A stretch of 64,000 bases of DNA from Zerene cesonia. Its lineage: Eukaryota; Arthropoda; Insecta; Lepidoptera; Pieridae. The stretch lies in contig NC_052124.1 in the NCBI RefSeq assembly GCF_012273895.1, positions 1,302,001 to 1,366,000 on the forward strand, written 5' to 3'. Below are positions 45,501 to 56,265 of this stretch, piece after piece; within the stretch, counting starts at the first letter, position 1, and each line of letters starts with the position of its first letter. The position numbers and the translations under genes are program-made. The notes under the pieces were generated by a model. The model was not told the origin of the DNA, did not search any database, and was given only the letters and a program-made list of their open reading frames with translations.

Positions 45501-48380
45501 AAATTTCCTTGGTTCTTTTTCAGTGCGATTAAAAAATTTGACGAAGATCTCATTCAGTGGACAAGAAACCGCCAGAATGTGGAAGTTTACAATAAATACG
45601 CGAGATTAGCGGAGGTAACAATACCTATAACAAATTTGACGTATGTGATAGTCTCGATATCTCTTTTTATGTTACAACAGGCGAAACACAAACTTACTAA
45701 GCTTGTCAAGCTTCCTAAGGTAGTTATCGCTCACTATAATTTGTCTAGAGTTTCTGGGTAAAGGTGATGCCCGCTTTTAAGGGATGAGGGTAAGGACTGG
45801 TAAGGAAGCCCGAATGTCTCCTTACCCTTCTCAGTCCTTTCATCTATCCTTTATATCTCATCCTACAAAGTTAGCAATCCATATTACATAAATCCACCCA
45901 TAATAATTACTGTATTATTAGAGTCCCGCCTCTGCAAATGACCATGGACGGTGGCGGTGGCTAACAACACGATTATTTTAAATAACTTTTTACTCATCCA
46001 TTATCTTTATCCTTCCTTTTATAAGCCTCAGTGACAAAAATAGACTGCAAAGGGAAAGAAAAACGCGTAGCACGATATTTTATCACAAAAGAAACAATGA
46101 AATATTTTTCTTACAGATTGATGCGTACATGGAAAGGTTGGCGCGGGAATATCCAGATATTGTTAAAGTAGTAACAGCTGGATTGAGCTTTGAAGGGCGC
46201 CCAATGAAATACTTAAAGGTATACAAAAATAATGTATGAAAAAATACGTCGGATACTATCAGCAATTAGTGAAGTAGGCTCTGAGACTACTGTTCTAGTA
46301 TCTATCATCCATATTGTAGTAATGTACTTTGACTATATCTTGTATGAGAATCATCATCAATGATTGGACTTTGAATTGCGATTGATCAATCCTGATATTT
46401 AATCTCATTTCAGATATCAACCACAAACTTCGAGGACCCAAACAAACCGATATATTTTATGGACGCAGCGATGCATGCCAGGGAGTGGGTGACTACGCCA
46501 GTTGCTCTGTACACCATACATCGTCTTGTGGAGGGTTTGCAGGATGAAGACCGAGATCTGAGGGATAATGTTGACTGGATCATACTTCCTGTTTACAATC
46601 CAGATGGATATGAATATTCTCATACTGACGTAGGTTAATCGATCTTTAATTGAAAGTATGGAAGACATTATTTAACAAATCTTTATTGCTAAAATATCAT
46701 ACATTGTATCTTTAATGTAAACTATATATAATGTTGCTCTATTTAAATATATTTTCCCTTAATTCTGCAATATCTTGAACACGCTTAGTTTAGTAGTCTT
46801 TTATCTTCCTGCAATATATATTTTCTTGATGACGAATATAGTCGATCAGTTATGCCGAATTTCAGGACCGTATGTGGCGCCAAAGCCGCTCTTTCAACCC
46901 AGAAATTCACGAGGAATGCCGTGGCGTCGACCTGAATCGTAACTTCGATATTTTCTTCATGGAGATCAACGCTTCCAACAACCCTTGTTCCAACAGCTAT
47001 NNNNNNNNNNNNNNNNNNNNNNNNNNNNNNNNNNNNNNNNNNNNNNNNNNNNNNNNNNNNNNNNNNNNNNNNNNNNNNNNNNNNNNNNNNNNNNNNNNNN
47101 NNNNNNNNNNNNNNNNNNNNNNNNNNNNNNNNNNNNNNNNNNNNNNNNNNNNNNNNNNNNNNNNNNNNNNNNNNNNNNNNNNNNNNNNNNNNNNNNNNNN
47201 NNNNNNNNNNNNNNNNNNNNNNNNNNNNNNNNNNNNNNNNNNNNNNNNNNNNNNNNNNNNNNNNNNNNNNNNNNNNNNNNNNNNNNNNNNNNNNNNNNNN
47301 NNNNNNNNNNNNNNNNNNNNNNNNNNNNNNNNNNNNNNNNNNNNNNNNNNNNNNNNNNNNNNNNNNNNNNNNNNNNNNNNNNNNNNNNNNNNNNNNNNNN
47401 NNNNNNNNNNNNNNNNNNNNNNNNNNNNNNNNNNNNNNNNNNNNNNNNNNNNNNNNNNNNNNNNNNNNNNNNNNNNNNNNNNNNNNNNNNNNNNNNNNNN
47501 NNNNNNNNNNNNNNNNNNNNNNNNNNNNNNNNNNNNNNNNNNNNNNNNNNNNNNNNNNNNNNNNNNNNNNNNNNNNNNNNNNNNNNNNNNNNNNNNNNNN
47601 NNNNNNNNNNNNNNNNNNNNNNNNNNNNNNNNNNNNNNNNNNNNNNNNNNNNNNNNNNNNNNNNNNNNNNNNNNNNNNNNNNNNNNNNNNNNNNNNNNNN
47701 NNNNNNNNNNNNNNNNNNNNNNNNNNNNNNNNNNNNNNNNNNNNNNNNNNNNNNNNNNNNNNNNNNNNNNNNNNNNNNNNNNNNNNNNNNNNNNNNNNNN
47801 NNNNNNNNNNNNNNNNNNNNNNNNNNNNNNNNNNNNNNNNNNNNNNNNNNNNNNNNNNNNNNNNNNNNNNNNNNNNNNNNNNNNNNNNNNNNNNNNNNNN
47901 NNNNNNNNNNNNNNNNNNNNNNNNNNNNNNNNNNNNNNNNNNNNNNNNNNNNNNNNNNNNNNNNNNNNNNNNNNNNNNNNNNNNNNNNNNNNNNNNNNNN
48001 ATATTAAATACGGAGATCTAATCTTAAGTGTTGTTTACATAAAATAGATCTATGAAAATCAAATTATTATTTAAACGTGTAGATTATATTTTGATTTAAA
48101 ATGCTGATTGGTACCCTAATATTTGACAATGAATATCCAACCAAATTAAAAATCCACATCTAGTCTATACCACTACAAACAATCTACCAGCATATTAAAC
48201 ATAGCCGTATTATTCCAGAACATCGGCGTACCCTTCTCTTATACCTTGGAGTTACCTGATTTGAATTCATACGGCTTTCTAGTTCCACCTAAGTACTTAC
48301 CTCAAATAAATTTGGAGACCTGGTCTGGTATAGCGGAGACTGCAAGACTTGCTTCACTATTCTATAGAGTGAGACGTTGA
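42559..48380 (+). CDS. CP3: secreted zinc carboxypeptidase (M14A), 7 exons, exon 6 mostly in a gap
   Basis: Exons 42559-42635, 43698-43910, 45524-45614, 46117-46218, 46414-46629, 46866 into the 1000-N gap, and 48219-48380. By analogy exon 6 is 426 nt, giving 428 aa with about residues 279-375 unseen. Signal peptide about 1-19 (MDMKTFAIFLLIFLHSSFG); a second Met at codon 3 is also possible. The propeptide has DIWRAGMPGVRHA and ends near TRNRQN, a likely tryptic activation site. Visible catalytic residues: HAREW zinc ligands (182/185), Arg127 in WRQSRS, Asn144/Arg145 in DLNRNFD, Glu270 in TLELPDL (386). His196, Tyr248 and residue 255 lie in the gap. It is closer in sequence to CP2 than to CP1 (shared ISTTNFEDPNKPIY and RAGMPGV). 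Intron phases are identical to CP1 and CP2. The gap is an assembly artefact, not evidence of a broken gene. Confidence 0.9.
43204..43548 (+). mobile_element. A-tailed retroposon R1, complete, in CP3 intron 1
   Basis: About 345 bp in sense orientation: GGGAGTCGAGCACGCTTCGG head, AATTGGGCCAGCTCGCACCG, a pyrimidine-rich middle, the GAGGCG palindrome, CATCAGGCGACCCACCAGCT, and an A7 tail. It ends 150 bp before exon 2. Non-coding SINE-like body; I cannot place an A or B box with confidence, so it could also be a LINE 3' fragment. Confidence 0.75.
43950..44091 (+). repeat. LINE-like 3' end, in CP3 intron 2
   Basis: GGTTGCCTGGCAGAGATGGC, ACCACAAGGCCGCCTTTTTT, then TTGTACAATAAATAATAAAC. The same end, reversed, lies at 48420-48553. 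The order resembles the 3' untranslated ends of lepidopteran non-LTR elements; no reverse transcriptase frame is present. Confidence 0.65.
44943..45135 (+). mobile_element. Helitron-like H1, in CP3 intron 2
   Basis: TCCTACGAATATTATAAATG start, CTCTTTCACGCAAAAACTAC, and GCGGGGCGTAGCTAG end. A small deletion removes part of the TATCCCGATATTCC segment. Confidence 0.8.
45790..45975 (+). repeat. Retroposon R1, degraded, in CP3 intron 3
   Basis: TCTCCTTACCCTTCTCAGTC, TAGAGTCCCGCCTCTGCAAA, CATGGACGGTGGCGGTGG; the palindrome is broken up. Confidence 0.5.
47001..48000. other. Assembly gap, exactly 1000 N, removing most of CP3 exon 6
   Basis: The N run starts inside codon-perfect exon 6 sequence and ends in intron 6. 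About 291 coding bases are expected in it. The length is a placeholder. Confidence 0.99.
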
Positions 48381-48419
48381 AATTGGAAAAAATCCAAAAG
48401 AAGACAAGCATTTTTAAAT

Positions 48420-48553
48420 ATTTATTTATTTATTTATTTATTCTTTATTGCACACTTTCACACTTTCAAAATAGAAAAAAGAAATAAAATTTAACAAAAA
48501 CTAGAATGCAAATGGCGGCCTTATGGCTAATAGCCATCTCTACCAGGCAACCG
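48420..48553 (-). repeat. LINE-like 3' end, reverse, just 3' of CP3
   Basis: (TTTA)n, then CTTTATTGCACACTTTCACA, TGGCGGCCTTATGGCTAATA and CATCTCTACCAGGCAACCG, the reverse of 43950-44091. It begins 40 bp after the CP3 stop, so it may supply or disturb the CP3 polyadenylation site. Confidence 0.65.
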
Positions 48554-48800
48554 TTAAATAATACACTTTGATATTATCGATTGTTATTACATATTAATTT
48601 AACTTCTGATGTATATAACTGAATAAATAAGGCTTAATCCTATAATTTCTAACGTTAAGAGAATGAGTAATTAAGAAAATATTAAAGTGTAAAACACTTG
48701 GAGCTTCAATTAAAATGTAAAAATTATATATGAAATGTGGATGTCTGTTAATGTATTTTACACGTATTTACATGTTTTTATTGAACAAATTATATCCTTA

Positions 48801-48870
48801 TCCTACTAATATGATAAATGCGAAAGTTTGTAACTTTTTATCCCAATATTCCTACGGGATGGGGACTTAG
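48801..48870 (+). repeat. Helitron-like H1, internally deleted
   Basis: TCCTACTAATATGATAAATG joined directly to AACTTTTTATCCCAATATTC, ending GGGGACTTAG. The centre and hairpin are gone. Confidence 0.65.
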
Positions 48871-49051
48871 TATCACATCAAAAGAAAAAATGGACTCCAG
48901 ACTCTCAATATAGCTTTCGCTGTGTTTCTGTGAGGAGTCTGTGTCTTCCCGATACAGTAAATAACAGTTCAATTTAAGACACAATAAAATATAATTGCTA
49001 CTAAATACATATGACATTTAAATTCTATAATTTATCTGTATGTTTTTATAT

Positions 49052-49210
49052 TAGATTGGACAACCTGAGCGTTCGCCTAATGGTAAGTAACCATCACTGC
49101 CCATGAAAATATGTAAACACAGAGCCTCTGCAAATACGTTGTCCGGTTTTTTAGGGTTGAGGAAAGAATTGATGATTGGTATAAGGGAATGGGAAGGGAG
49201 AGAAAGTGGA
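49052..49210 (-). repeat. Retroposon R1, degraded
   Basis: GAGCGTTCGCCTAATGGTAA, ACCATCACTGCCCATG, AGAGCCTCTGCAAATACGTT, then the purine-rich AAGGGAATGGGAAGGGAG. Confidence 0.5.
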
Positions 49211-49604
49211 TTCGGGACAGCTGTTTTTTATGATTTTTCACAATAGCCAATAAAGAAATGGTTTATTTTCCTTCATTGTCATATAAAGAAAGATTGTCAA
49301 TTGAGCCCAGACGAGACTGACGTAGAAATTAAAAGTTAAAAGAAATTCTAGGAAAATTCAAGTCGGTGGAAGCCCTACTAATAAAATCTTGTCAAACCAA
49401 GGCTAGAGCTCAGACATTACCTAATTATCTAGGCAACATAAAAATACCTTTGACGATTAATTTTCATTATCAGATTCAAATCTTATTATTACAAAATGTG
49501 TGAATATTTATCATGTTAAAATTTCCAATTTGATGAACGAATTATTTAATTATATTTTCTTTCTTCAAAATGGAATAAACCAGAATTTATAAATATATTA
49601 TCTT

Positions 49605-49822
49605 TTTTATGTCATCGCGGCAACTGAGCTGATGGTTCGCCTGCTGACAAGCGTTTACCACCGTCATTTAGCATTTTACACGTGTTTCTCTAATGGAGTT
49701 TCTTTATGGATAAATAGTTGATCTAGAGTAGCTCCATGAGATTTTTTTCTTCGTCCTCACCCGTAATGGAATCTGCGGCCTTTAGACTCTATGCTCACGC
49801 GATACCCTTTTCTTAGGAGGCA
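49605..49822 (-). repeat. SINE S2-like, degraded
   Basis: GGTTCGCCTGCTGACAAGCG on the left, GAGTTTCTTTATGGATAAAT and GTCCTCACCCGTAATGGAAT in the middle, and CTCACGCGATACCCTTTTCT plus AGGAGG as a worn tRNA-like head on the right. Confidence 0.45.
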
Positions 49823-49872
49823 ACCAACAAAAATTCTTCATTATATGAGATACATGTTTCAGTATTTTTGTT

Positions 49873-50209
49873 TTTCTTTTTTTTATGTCACAGTCGGCAA
49901 TGGAGCTGGTGGGTCGCCTGATGATAAGCGCTACCACCGCCCATGAACATTTGAAGAGGCGTAAGGTCAAATGCAGACCTTTCGCCTCTACAAATGGATT
50001 GCCGACTTTAATTGGGAAGGGATTAGGAAAGGATTGATGAGAGGAAAAAGGAAAGGACTAGGAAGGGTAAGGAAAAGGATATGGGCCTCCGGCTCCCCCA
50101 CTCACCGTACGAAACACAATAGCAAGTTATTATTTCACGCCGGTATTCTATGGGGGTGTGGTACATGCCCGGTGCGAGCTGGCCCAATTCGTGCAGAAGC
50201 GTGCTCGAC
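49873..50209 (-). mobile_element. Retroposon R1, complete, reverse
   Basis: T-rich start, then CACAGTCGGCAATGGAGCTG, the GAGGCGTAAGGTC / GACCTTTCGCCTC palindrome around 49956-49990, GGGCCTCCGGCTCCCCCACT and GCGTGCTCGAC at the end. Confidence 0.75.
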
Positions 50210-50254
50210 ATAAACATAATTATTAAATTTTTGTAATAAAATAAATCCAAATCT

Positions 50255-50446
50255 CTACCAATGGATTGCCGACTTCAAATAGACTCTATGCTCACGATTA
50301 GGGATTAAGAAAGGATTGTCGAGAGGAATAAAGGAATGGACTGGGAAGGGTAAGAAAAATGATATGGGCCTCCGGCCTCCTCACTCACCGAACGAAACGC
50401 AGCAATATGCTTTTTCACGTCGGTCTTCTGTAGGGGTGTGGTATAT
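50255..50446 (-). repeat. Retroposon R1, partial, next to a complete copy
   Basis: CCAATGGATTGCCGACTTCA, GGACTGGGAAGGGTAAGAAA, TGGGCCTCCGGCCTCCTCAC and CTGTAGGGGTGTGGTATAT. Both ends are missing. Confidence 0.65.
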
Positions 50447-51335
50447 ACAAGTTATATATTAATTATCATAAAAAATGCAAGATACAAGTTCAAAGATGGT
50501 CTCAGGTGTTTCTGAAATTGTATTATTGACTGTCGAAACATTTGTTGACATTTGTATTCGAAAGTTGTAATCTAAAGTCCATCAGTGGTATGTCATCTGT
50601 CTTCTGTAAATAGCTTGATTTATAATTCATCATAGGTTGCTTCTTTACTCAGTTTAAAGTTAACAAAGCGCTTTAAATAAGCAGCAATGTAATCAAAACC
50701 AAAATTTAATTTATATTCCATGACTCACGCGCATATTTTGAATTTAGACGTTGCCGCTTCGCTCCAACGTGACGTTTAGGTTGATTATGAACGAAAAGAA
50801 GTGTGTCAACGTATTATAGTAATACTAATGGGACATTTTTTGTCTTCTTACAATTACTTTAATTTAGGACAAAAAGATCATTGGGTATATATACAAAAAT
50901 AATATCATATCATAATAAAGAAATTTTATTTTAAGAGTCTAGTGATATAATAACGATAATATCAAAATAAAGTCTTAGAGTTCATTAAAAGCTGCAACAT
51001 TTTCTTACGAAATAATATTATCTTTTAGAACAAAGTAAAAAGTCATACAAAATAAATGGATTAATAAATCTACAGAGAGTCGTGTTTGTCTGACCTTCCT
51101 TAATGACGTTACAGGCACCTGCGCCGCAATAATGCGATAAGCGACGTTGCCGCATCGCTAACTGTCAGTGTCACAGGTAGACAAGTTAACTTCAAACAAA
51201 TATTACAACATACAGTTATTGCGCTAGTTGTTTATTACTGTTAAAGTAACGATGTGTGTGTGAATATGTAAATAATTTGGATGTTTTTTTACTGATTTTG
51301 TTTTTCGTGCAATCGTTTTTGGTTTTTTTGTAAAA

Positions 51336-53507
51336 ATGTTCATGCCATCTGAAGTTTTTGCGACGTTCGGAGTGTCTGCCGTGAGTTTTAAAGTTTTGAA
51401 TTCTAAGTTTGATTAATTAAACACAAGTTATATACGTGTGAGTGAGTGTGAATTTATAAATGTATAATTTAATATAGTAACAAGATGTATGCTATGTAAT
51501 TAGGTTTAAAAATACTAATCCCTTATTCAAGGTTAGTCTATACCTATAGTTTTTTTTTTTTTTTTATGTTATGTTACAGTCGGCAATGGAGCCGGTGGGA
51601 CGCCTGATGGTAAGCGCTACCACCGCCCATGAACATTTGGAGAGGCATAAGGTCCATTGCAGACCTTACGCCTCTACAAATGGATTGCCGACTTTTTGGG
51701 AAGGGATAAAGAAAGGATTGGCGACAGGAATAAAGGAAAGGACTGGGAAGGTTAAGGAAAAGGATATGGGCCTCCGGCTCCCCCACTCACCAAACGAAAC
51801 ACAGCAGAATGCTATTTCACGCCGGTCTTCTGTGGGGGTGTGGTACTTCCCCGGTGCGAGCTGGCCCAATTCGTGCCGAAGCGTGCTCGACTACCACATA
51901 CAAAATTGGTTTATAGTTAAAACCTACACACTATGCGATATTAACTAACTGTTCACCCCAGTTCCGTTTAGGTACACAGGTTTTTAGAGTTATTGATTAT
52001 AATCCTAATTGAAACGGACACAAAATCAACAAAGGAAATTTCATTAAAACCCTTTTATCCGTCCTTCAGATGTATTTATAATTTAATAGAGACAAATTAT
52101 ATTTTTAGCCGTTTATTGCCAACAATATCGCGAGCATGGTAAATAATAAAAAGGTGTTGACCCGTGTCCCCTAGTGGGGTATGGGGCAGATGATGTACAT
52201 TTCACTGATCGATTTTCTTTATGGACAAGTTGGTGATCAGCCTGCTGTGTCCTGCCAGACCGAGTCATTTTTTTTGTGCGTCCCCACCGGGTATCGAACC
52301 TAGTACCCCTCGGCTCTAACTCACGCGTTAACCCCTGTACCAAGGAGGAAAGAAATAATAATCGGGTACTTATAAATATACGCTTTTCAATTTCGAAATA
52401 GAAAATTTTAAATGAGAAATTTAAAATTTTCTATTTCGAATAACTTCATAAAGAAACTTCTTAAAGGAAGAAATAGCCGACTATCACTAAGATGTAAGTG
52501 AAGCGAGCTGTAAATAAATAATTTACAACGCTGATAAATTTAACATTTCAAAATTACAATTTCAAAACAAAATCAATAAAGTCCTACCAATAGAAGGTGC
52601 TTAAAACCCTTATAATTATGACTATAATATTTAAAAACTAATCGGAGAGGAGGAGCGGGGGGGAAGGGATTGAGCCCCATAGACAATAGGGCGATACAGC
52701 TGACGCCTTATGCCTATCGTTAACTACTAAAAGCAGTGGTGGCTCAGTGGTGAGAACCTCGGACTTCAAAATCGATAAGTCGGTGTTCGAGACCGTTCGA
52801 ACGTGCAGGAAATAAATTGATTTTTCAATTTGTCTGCACATGTGGATATCACCACTGCTTAAAACGGTGAAGGAAAACATAATGAGGAAACCGGCATGTC
52901 CAAGAATCAAAAGTTCGACGACATGCGACATCTGCCAACCCGCACTTGGAAACCTCATAGGAGGCCTGTGTCCCAGTAGTGGGAACATGTATGGACTGAT
53001 TATGATGAACTACTAACAACTGTGTTGGGTTAATTGAAATATCAGAAAAAACTGCCACTGCCCTATTATATTGAAGAGAAAGATGAAAGCAATTTTTGTT
53101 TAGATTAACTTTTAGTGGCCTTGAAATCGATGTCAAAATATGTCGAGCTTATCCATGAATAGATGTATTACAAAATCATTTTATCTACGCTACACCTAAA
53201 TAAAACTCGTGGTACATGTACGTCATTTGTTAGTCAAGAACGGCTCCACATTTTGTGTTGTTCCCATTGGTATTAGTATCTGTTAAAAATTAAAAAAAAG
53301 AAACAGTACCGCATTAGAGTAGGGGCGACTTATAAATTTACATCTTTCCTTTCACAGGTGCTGTCATTCTCCGTATCTGTATTTATTTTACTCATGTATG
53401 CTTCGAAAAAAGGCCTGCTGCGACCGAAGAAATTCGACCTGCTTATGCCATCAGAGACTGTCACCCCTGTACCGTCAGCGCCAGAATTAACTCCTTTGAA
53501 AAATTAA
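51336..53507 (+). CDS. 64-residue single-pass membrane protein, 2 exons, unknown function
   Basis: Exon 1, 51336-51380, encodes MFMPSEVFATFGVSA up to a GTGAGT donor. Exon 2, 53358-53507, after a TTTCACAG acceptor, encodes VLSFSVSVFILLMYASKKGL and the C-terminal tail, ending TAA. The join is phase 0. Residues about 8-29 form one hydrophobic helix, followed by a basic patch (SKKGLLRPKK) and a Pro/Ser/Thr-rich tail (ETVTPVPSAPELTPLKN), suggesting N-out/C-in topology by the positive-inside rule. The start has A at -3 (AAAAATG). AATAAA at 53640 could be the poly(A) signal. I do not recognise a family. Splice signals, membrane-protein composition and a clean stop favour a real small gene. Its intron holds three retroposons (51550, 52161, 52733). 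Confidence 0.7.
51550..51896 (-). mobile_element. Retroposon R1, complete, young-looking, reverse
   Basis: A T-run of about 15 (A tail on the minus strand) then ACAGTCGGCAATGGAGCCGG, a near-perfect palindrome (CATTTGGAGAGGCATAAGGT / ACCTTACGCCTCTACAAATG), GGGCCTCCGGCTCCCCCACT, and GCGTGCTCGACTACCAC. Its long uninterrupted tail marks it as the freshest R1 copy here. Confidence 0.8.
52161..52348 (-). mobile_element. tRNA-derived SINE (S2), reverse
   Basis: CCCGTGTCCCCTAGTGGGGT on the left, GATCGATTTTCTTTATGG in the body, CCGGGTATCGAACC as reversed B box and GTTAACCCCTGTACCAAGGA as reversed A box on the right. Confidence 0.75.
52392..52440. repeat. Perfect 22-bp inverted repeat, 5-nt loop
   Basis: Left arm 52392-52413 begins TTCGAAATAGAAAATTTT; right arm 52419-52440 is its exact complement, ending AAAATTTTCTATTTCGAA. 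Loop GAGAA. No other copy in the window. Confidence 0.85.
52733..53008 (+). mobile_element. tRNA-derived SINE (S1), full length with small deletion
   Basis: GCAGTGGTGGCTCAGTGGTG (A box), GTGTTCGAGACC (B box), AAAACGGTGAAGGAAAACAT and AGTGGGAACATGTATGGACT. The GGCCAGCGTGGTGGATTATG segment is deleted. Confidence 0.8.
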
Positions 53508-54535
53508 CAAATACATGTAAATAAGAATTATTATCAAGTTATATGACGAAGGGTTTTATAAAATGTTTTAACATTTGTGTAATTAACTTTAATTACTAAT
53601 ATATTTATTAGAATATTTATAGGAATAGAGGGCAGAGCGAATAAAAATAACAATTAATTTTAAACTGTAAATACGACCAGACCTCCAAATTGCCAGATTC
53701 ATTTCTCATTAAAATTTGCACATAATACGTGTTCCGTTACCTAAAATGAAACCAAAAACGTACCAATTATTGTATTATATTTCCTGTATCTGTTTGTATT
53801 ATAGAAAATTAGTCGTTTATCTTTTAAATTAACAAGTTCAAAAAGTCTCAATATTCAGGACTTTTTATATTACAGCTGTTCACGTTAATTGTTAAATCCT
53901 CACCCGATTTTAAGATTCGATTCTTGTGTCTGGTCATACGAGACTCGAGAGTCATATAAGAGCCATTTTTAAACAATCTCATTCCGGAATTAATTTAGAT
54001 TTTATCAATTCTGATAGATGGCGCTTTATATGAAAAATAATTTTGGTGTTATGCCAGTTATTAGTAATTTTCTTCGATCACGCAGGCAAAAGCGTAAGTA
54101 TACACAGAAAAAAGTAATAATGTGTAAATAAATATGAAATGCTATAATGTGGTGAGATATGTCTTTAGACTTGTTCTCATTAATGTTTCGAAGAACGTAT
54201 CGGTTGTGTGTATTAATCACCAATCGCATTATCAATAGAATAAATATTGTCTCTTTCTCTTGTATGGACTTTTATGAGATGTAATTACAATCTCTTATCA
54301 TTATTGGTGAAATTTGATTTATGTAATCTGTACACTTTTCTATAGTTACCTTTATGTTTTTATAATAAATTAAAACATTAACCAATGTACTTAATTATGC
54401 AAAGCAATATAAAAATTTATCACGACTTAAATTTTTGTGTTTTAATTAATTCTAGGATTTATAATTCTAGCTCCTTTGACCTTTATTCCATTTCAGGTAT
54501 GACGATGAGACCTACCTATACTGTATTATAAGATA

Positions 54536-54741
54536 CTAGCTGCGCCCCGCGGTTTTACCGCGTAAGTCCGTGTCCCGTAGGAACATCGGGATAAAAAGTT
54601 GCCTATATGTTATTCCAGTTGTCCAGCTGTCTTTACGTACCAAATTTCATTGCAATCGGTTCTGTAGATTTTGTGTGAAAGAGTAACAAACACACACTCA
54701 TCCTTACAAACTTTCGCATTTATAATATAATATTAGTAGGA
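54536..54741 (-). mobile_element. Helitron-like H1, reverse, full length
   Basis: CTAGCTGCGCCCCGCGG, GTGTCCCGTAGGAACATCGG, CAAACTTTCGCATTTATAAT, and end ATTAGTAGGA. Confidence 0.85.
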
Positions 54742-55879
54742 TAATAATTGTACTTACTCAATAAATATTTAATTATGTATGGTTGTGAATTGTAATATGT
54801 ACGAGAAGCTAACAAACTACGTTTTAATATATTTATTGCTTGATACTGGCAGTATAAGAAGATCAAATAAAGCCACTGAATTGGGGTAAAGAACGAATAA
54901 ATGGGTGAATAGAGTTAAGGAAAAATGTTTTGTCGTGATTGTTATCAAATATTTGGTTTCTGAATACTTGAATATAATAAAAAGTGTATATATGTAAGTG
55001 TATATAAGAAAACCTTATAAAGTATACAACTACTATTACCTATTTGCTGTGTATCTGCTATCAAAAAATCATTTTGCGTAATAGTGAAAATATCACGCAA
55101 AATTACTCGCGCGTATAAAGTATCTATGGAAGTTTGGATGGACACGATAAGACTATCCAGCTAGCTGCATTATATCACCAAAACAATACATCCAAACTGC
55201 TCAATAACAAATTGTTCGCTCAAAGCTTTCTCCAATTGAATTCCTCGCCGAATCATTGGAACATCGAGGTTTGATCAAAAGTAATTCGAAGGCAGTGGGG
55301 GCAGAAAGGAATTGTTGTAATAAAATCAAGTGAACGAACGGAAAACGATCGCGAATCGAGTTGTGGACGGCCGCTTTCAGAGGAAATTAGGTAGACGTCA
55401 CTGCTGCCTCCTAATGGAGACAAATTCAATTGACAATACAGCGACATTTTTAAAGGCTGGAAGGTTGATGGGGGAGTTCCGCTGCAAAAAGGGCACTTAG
55501 ATGGCGAGGCTGTGGCATTCCATTTCCGATAGACTTTTTTCTGTTTCTCTATTAGTATTCGAGTTCATAGTTAGTATTTATCATTTATGTATTAGACGCG
55601 GCGGCTATAAAGCATTATGAATTTTGAATTATCAGGTAAGGTAAACGTTTATTGACAAAATCATATAAATATACTTAGTGATTCTATACGACACGTGCTA
55701 TTATATTATTTATTCCACGAGAATATACGTTAAAATGCTCTGAAATATGCAATATTTTTTTTATGTACATAAATGCCTGCTATTTTTATGAATATAGGAA
55801 ACAGCGCGTAATAAGCGCGCGTCAGAGCTTTAACTTGACCATCCGCGCTATGAAGCCCAATTGCGTTGTAATATGCAAT

Positions 55880-56170
55880 AATGGGCTGGAGATATGGTAA
55901 GCGATATCCCCGAACAAACGACATTTGCAGAGGCCACTTCAAGTGCGTTGTACACTATAAAGTGAAAAGGAATAAGGAAAAGATGGGCGGTGGTAATAAA
56001 AAAATGGACTGGAAAGGGAGAGGAAAAGAAAAGAAGAAAAAGAATCGAGCCTCCCGCTCCCCCTCTTATAGCACGAAACACAGGTACATTCTCATGTATT
56101 ATTTCACGTCGATCTTTTGCGGGCTATGGTATCTTCTCCCAATGTGCGCCGACGCGTACTCGACACCCAC
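55880..56170 (-). repeat. Retroposon R1, diverged
   Basis: CATTTGCAGAGGCCACTTCA, a purine-rich middle (GGAAAGGGAGAGGAAAAGAA), GAGCCTCCCGCTCCCCCTCT, TTTCACGTCGATC, and ACGCGTACTCGACACCCACA. Confidence 0.55.
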
Positions 56171-56265
56171 ATCATATGTTTTTAAATGAAAATGCACATT
56201 ATAGTTTTAAATATAGATATAAATAATGTATGTTTGCTCGCGGAATTCTCCTAATTATGTCCATA

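Larger units (their letters stand above)
48381..51200. other. Intergenic region between CP3 and the 64-aa gene
   Basis: Holds a LINE 3' end, an H1 remnant and several R1 copies (listed separately). The stretch 50450-51200 is free of recognised repeats and more GC-rich near 51100-51180 (GCACCTGCGCCGCAATAATG), which may be promoter sequence of the next gene. No fourth carboxypeptidase is visible. Confidence 0.55.

Noticed and set aside
51571..51948. 125-codon + strand ORF
   Set aside because: Lies inside an R1 retroposon. The same peptide-like strings appear in every R1 copy on either strand; non-coding.
52613..53136. Minus-strand ORFs of 95-116 codons
   Set aside because: They read through an S1 SINE; strings such as PTTGTQASYE recur wherever S1 lies.
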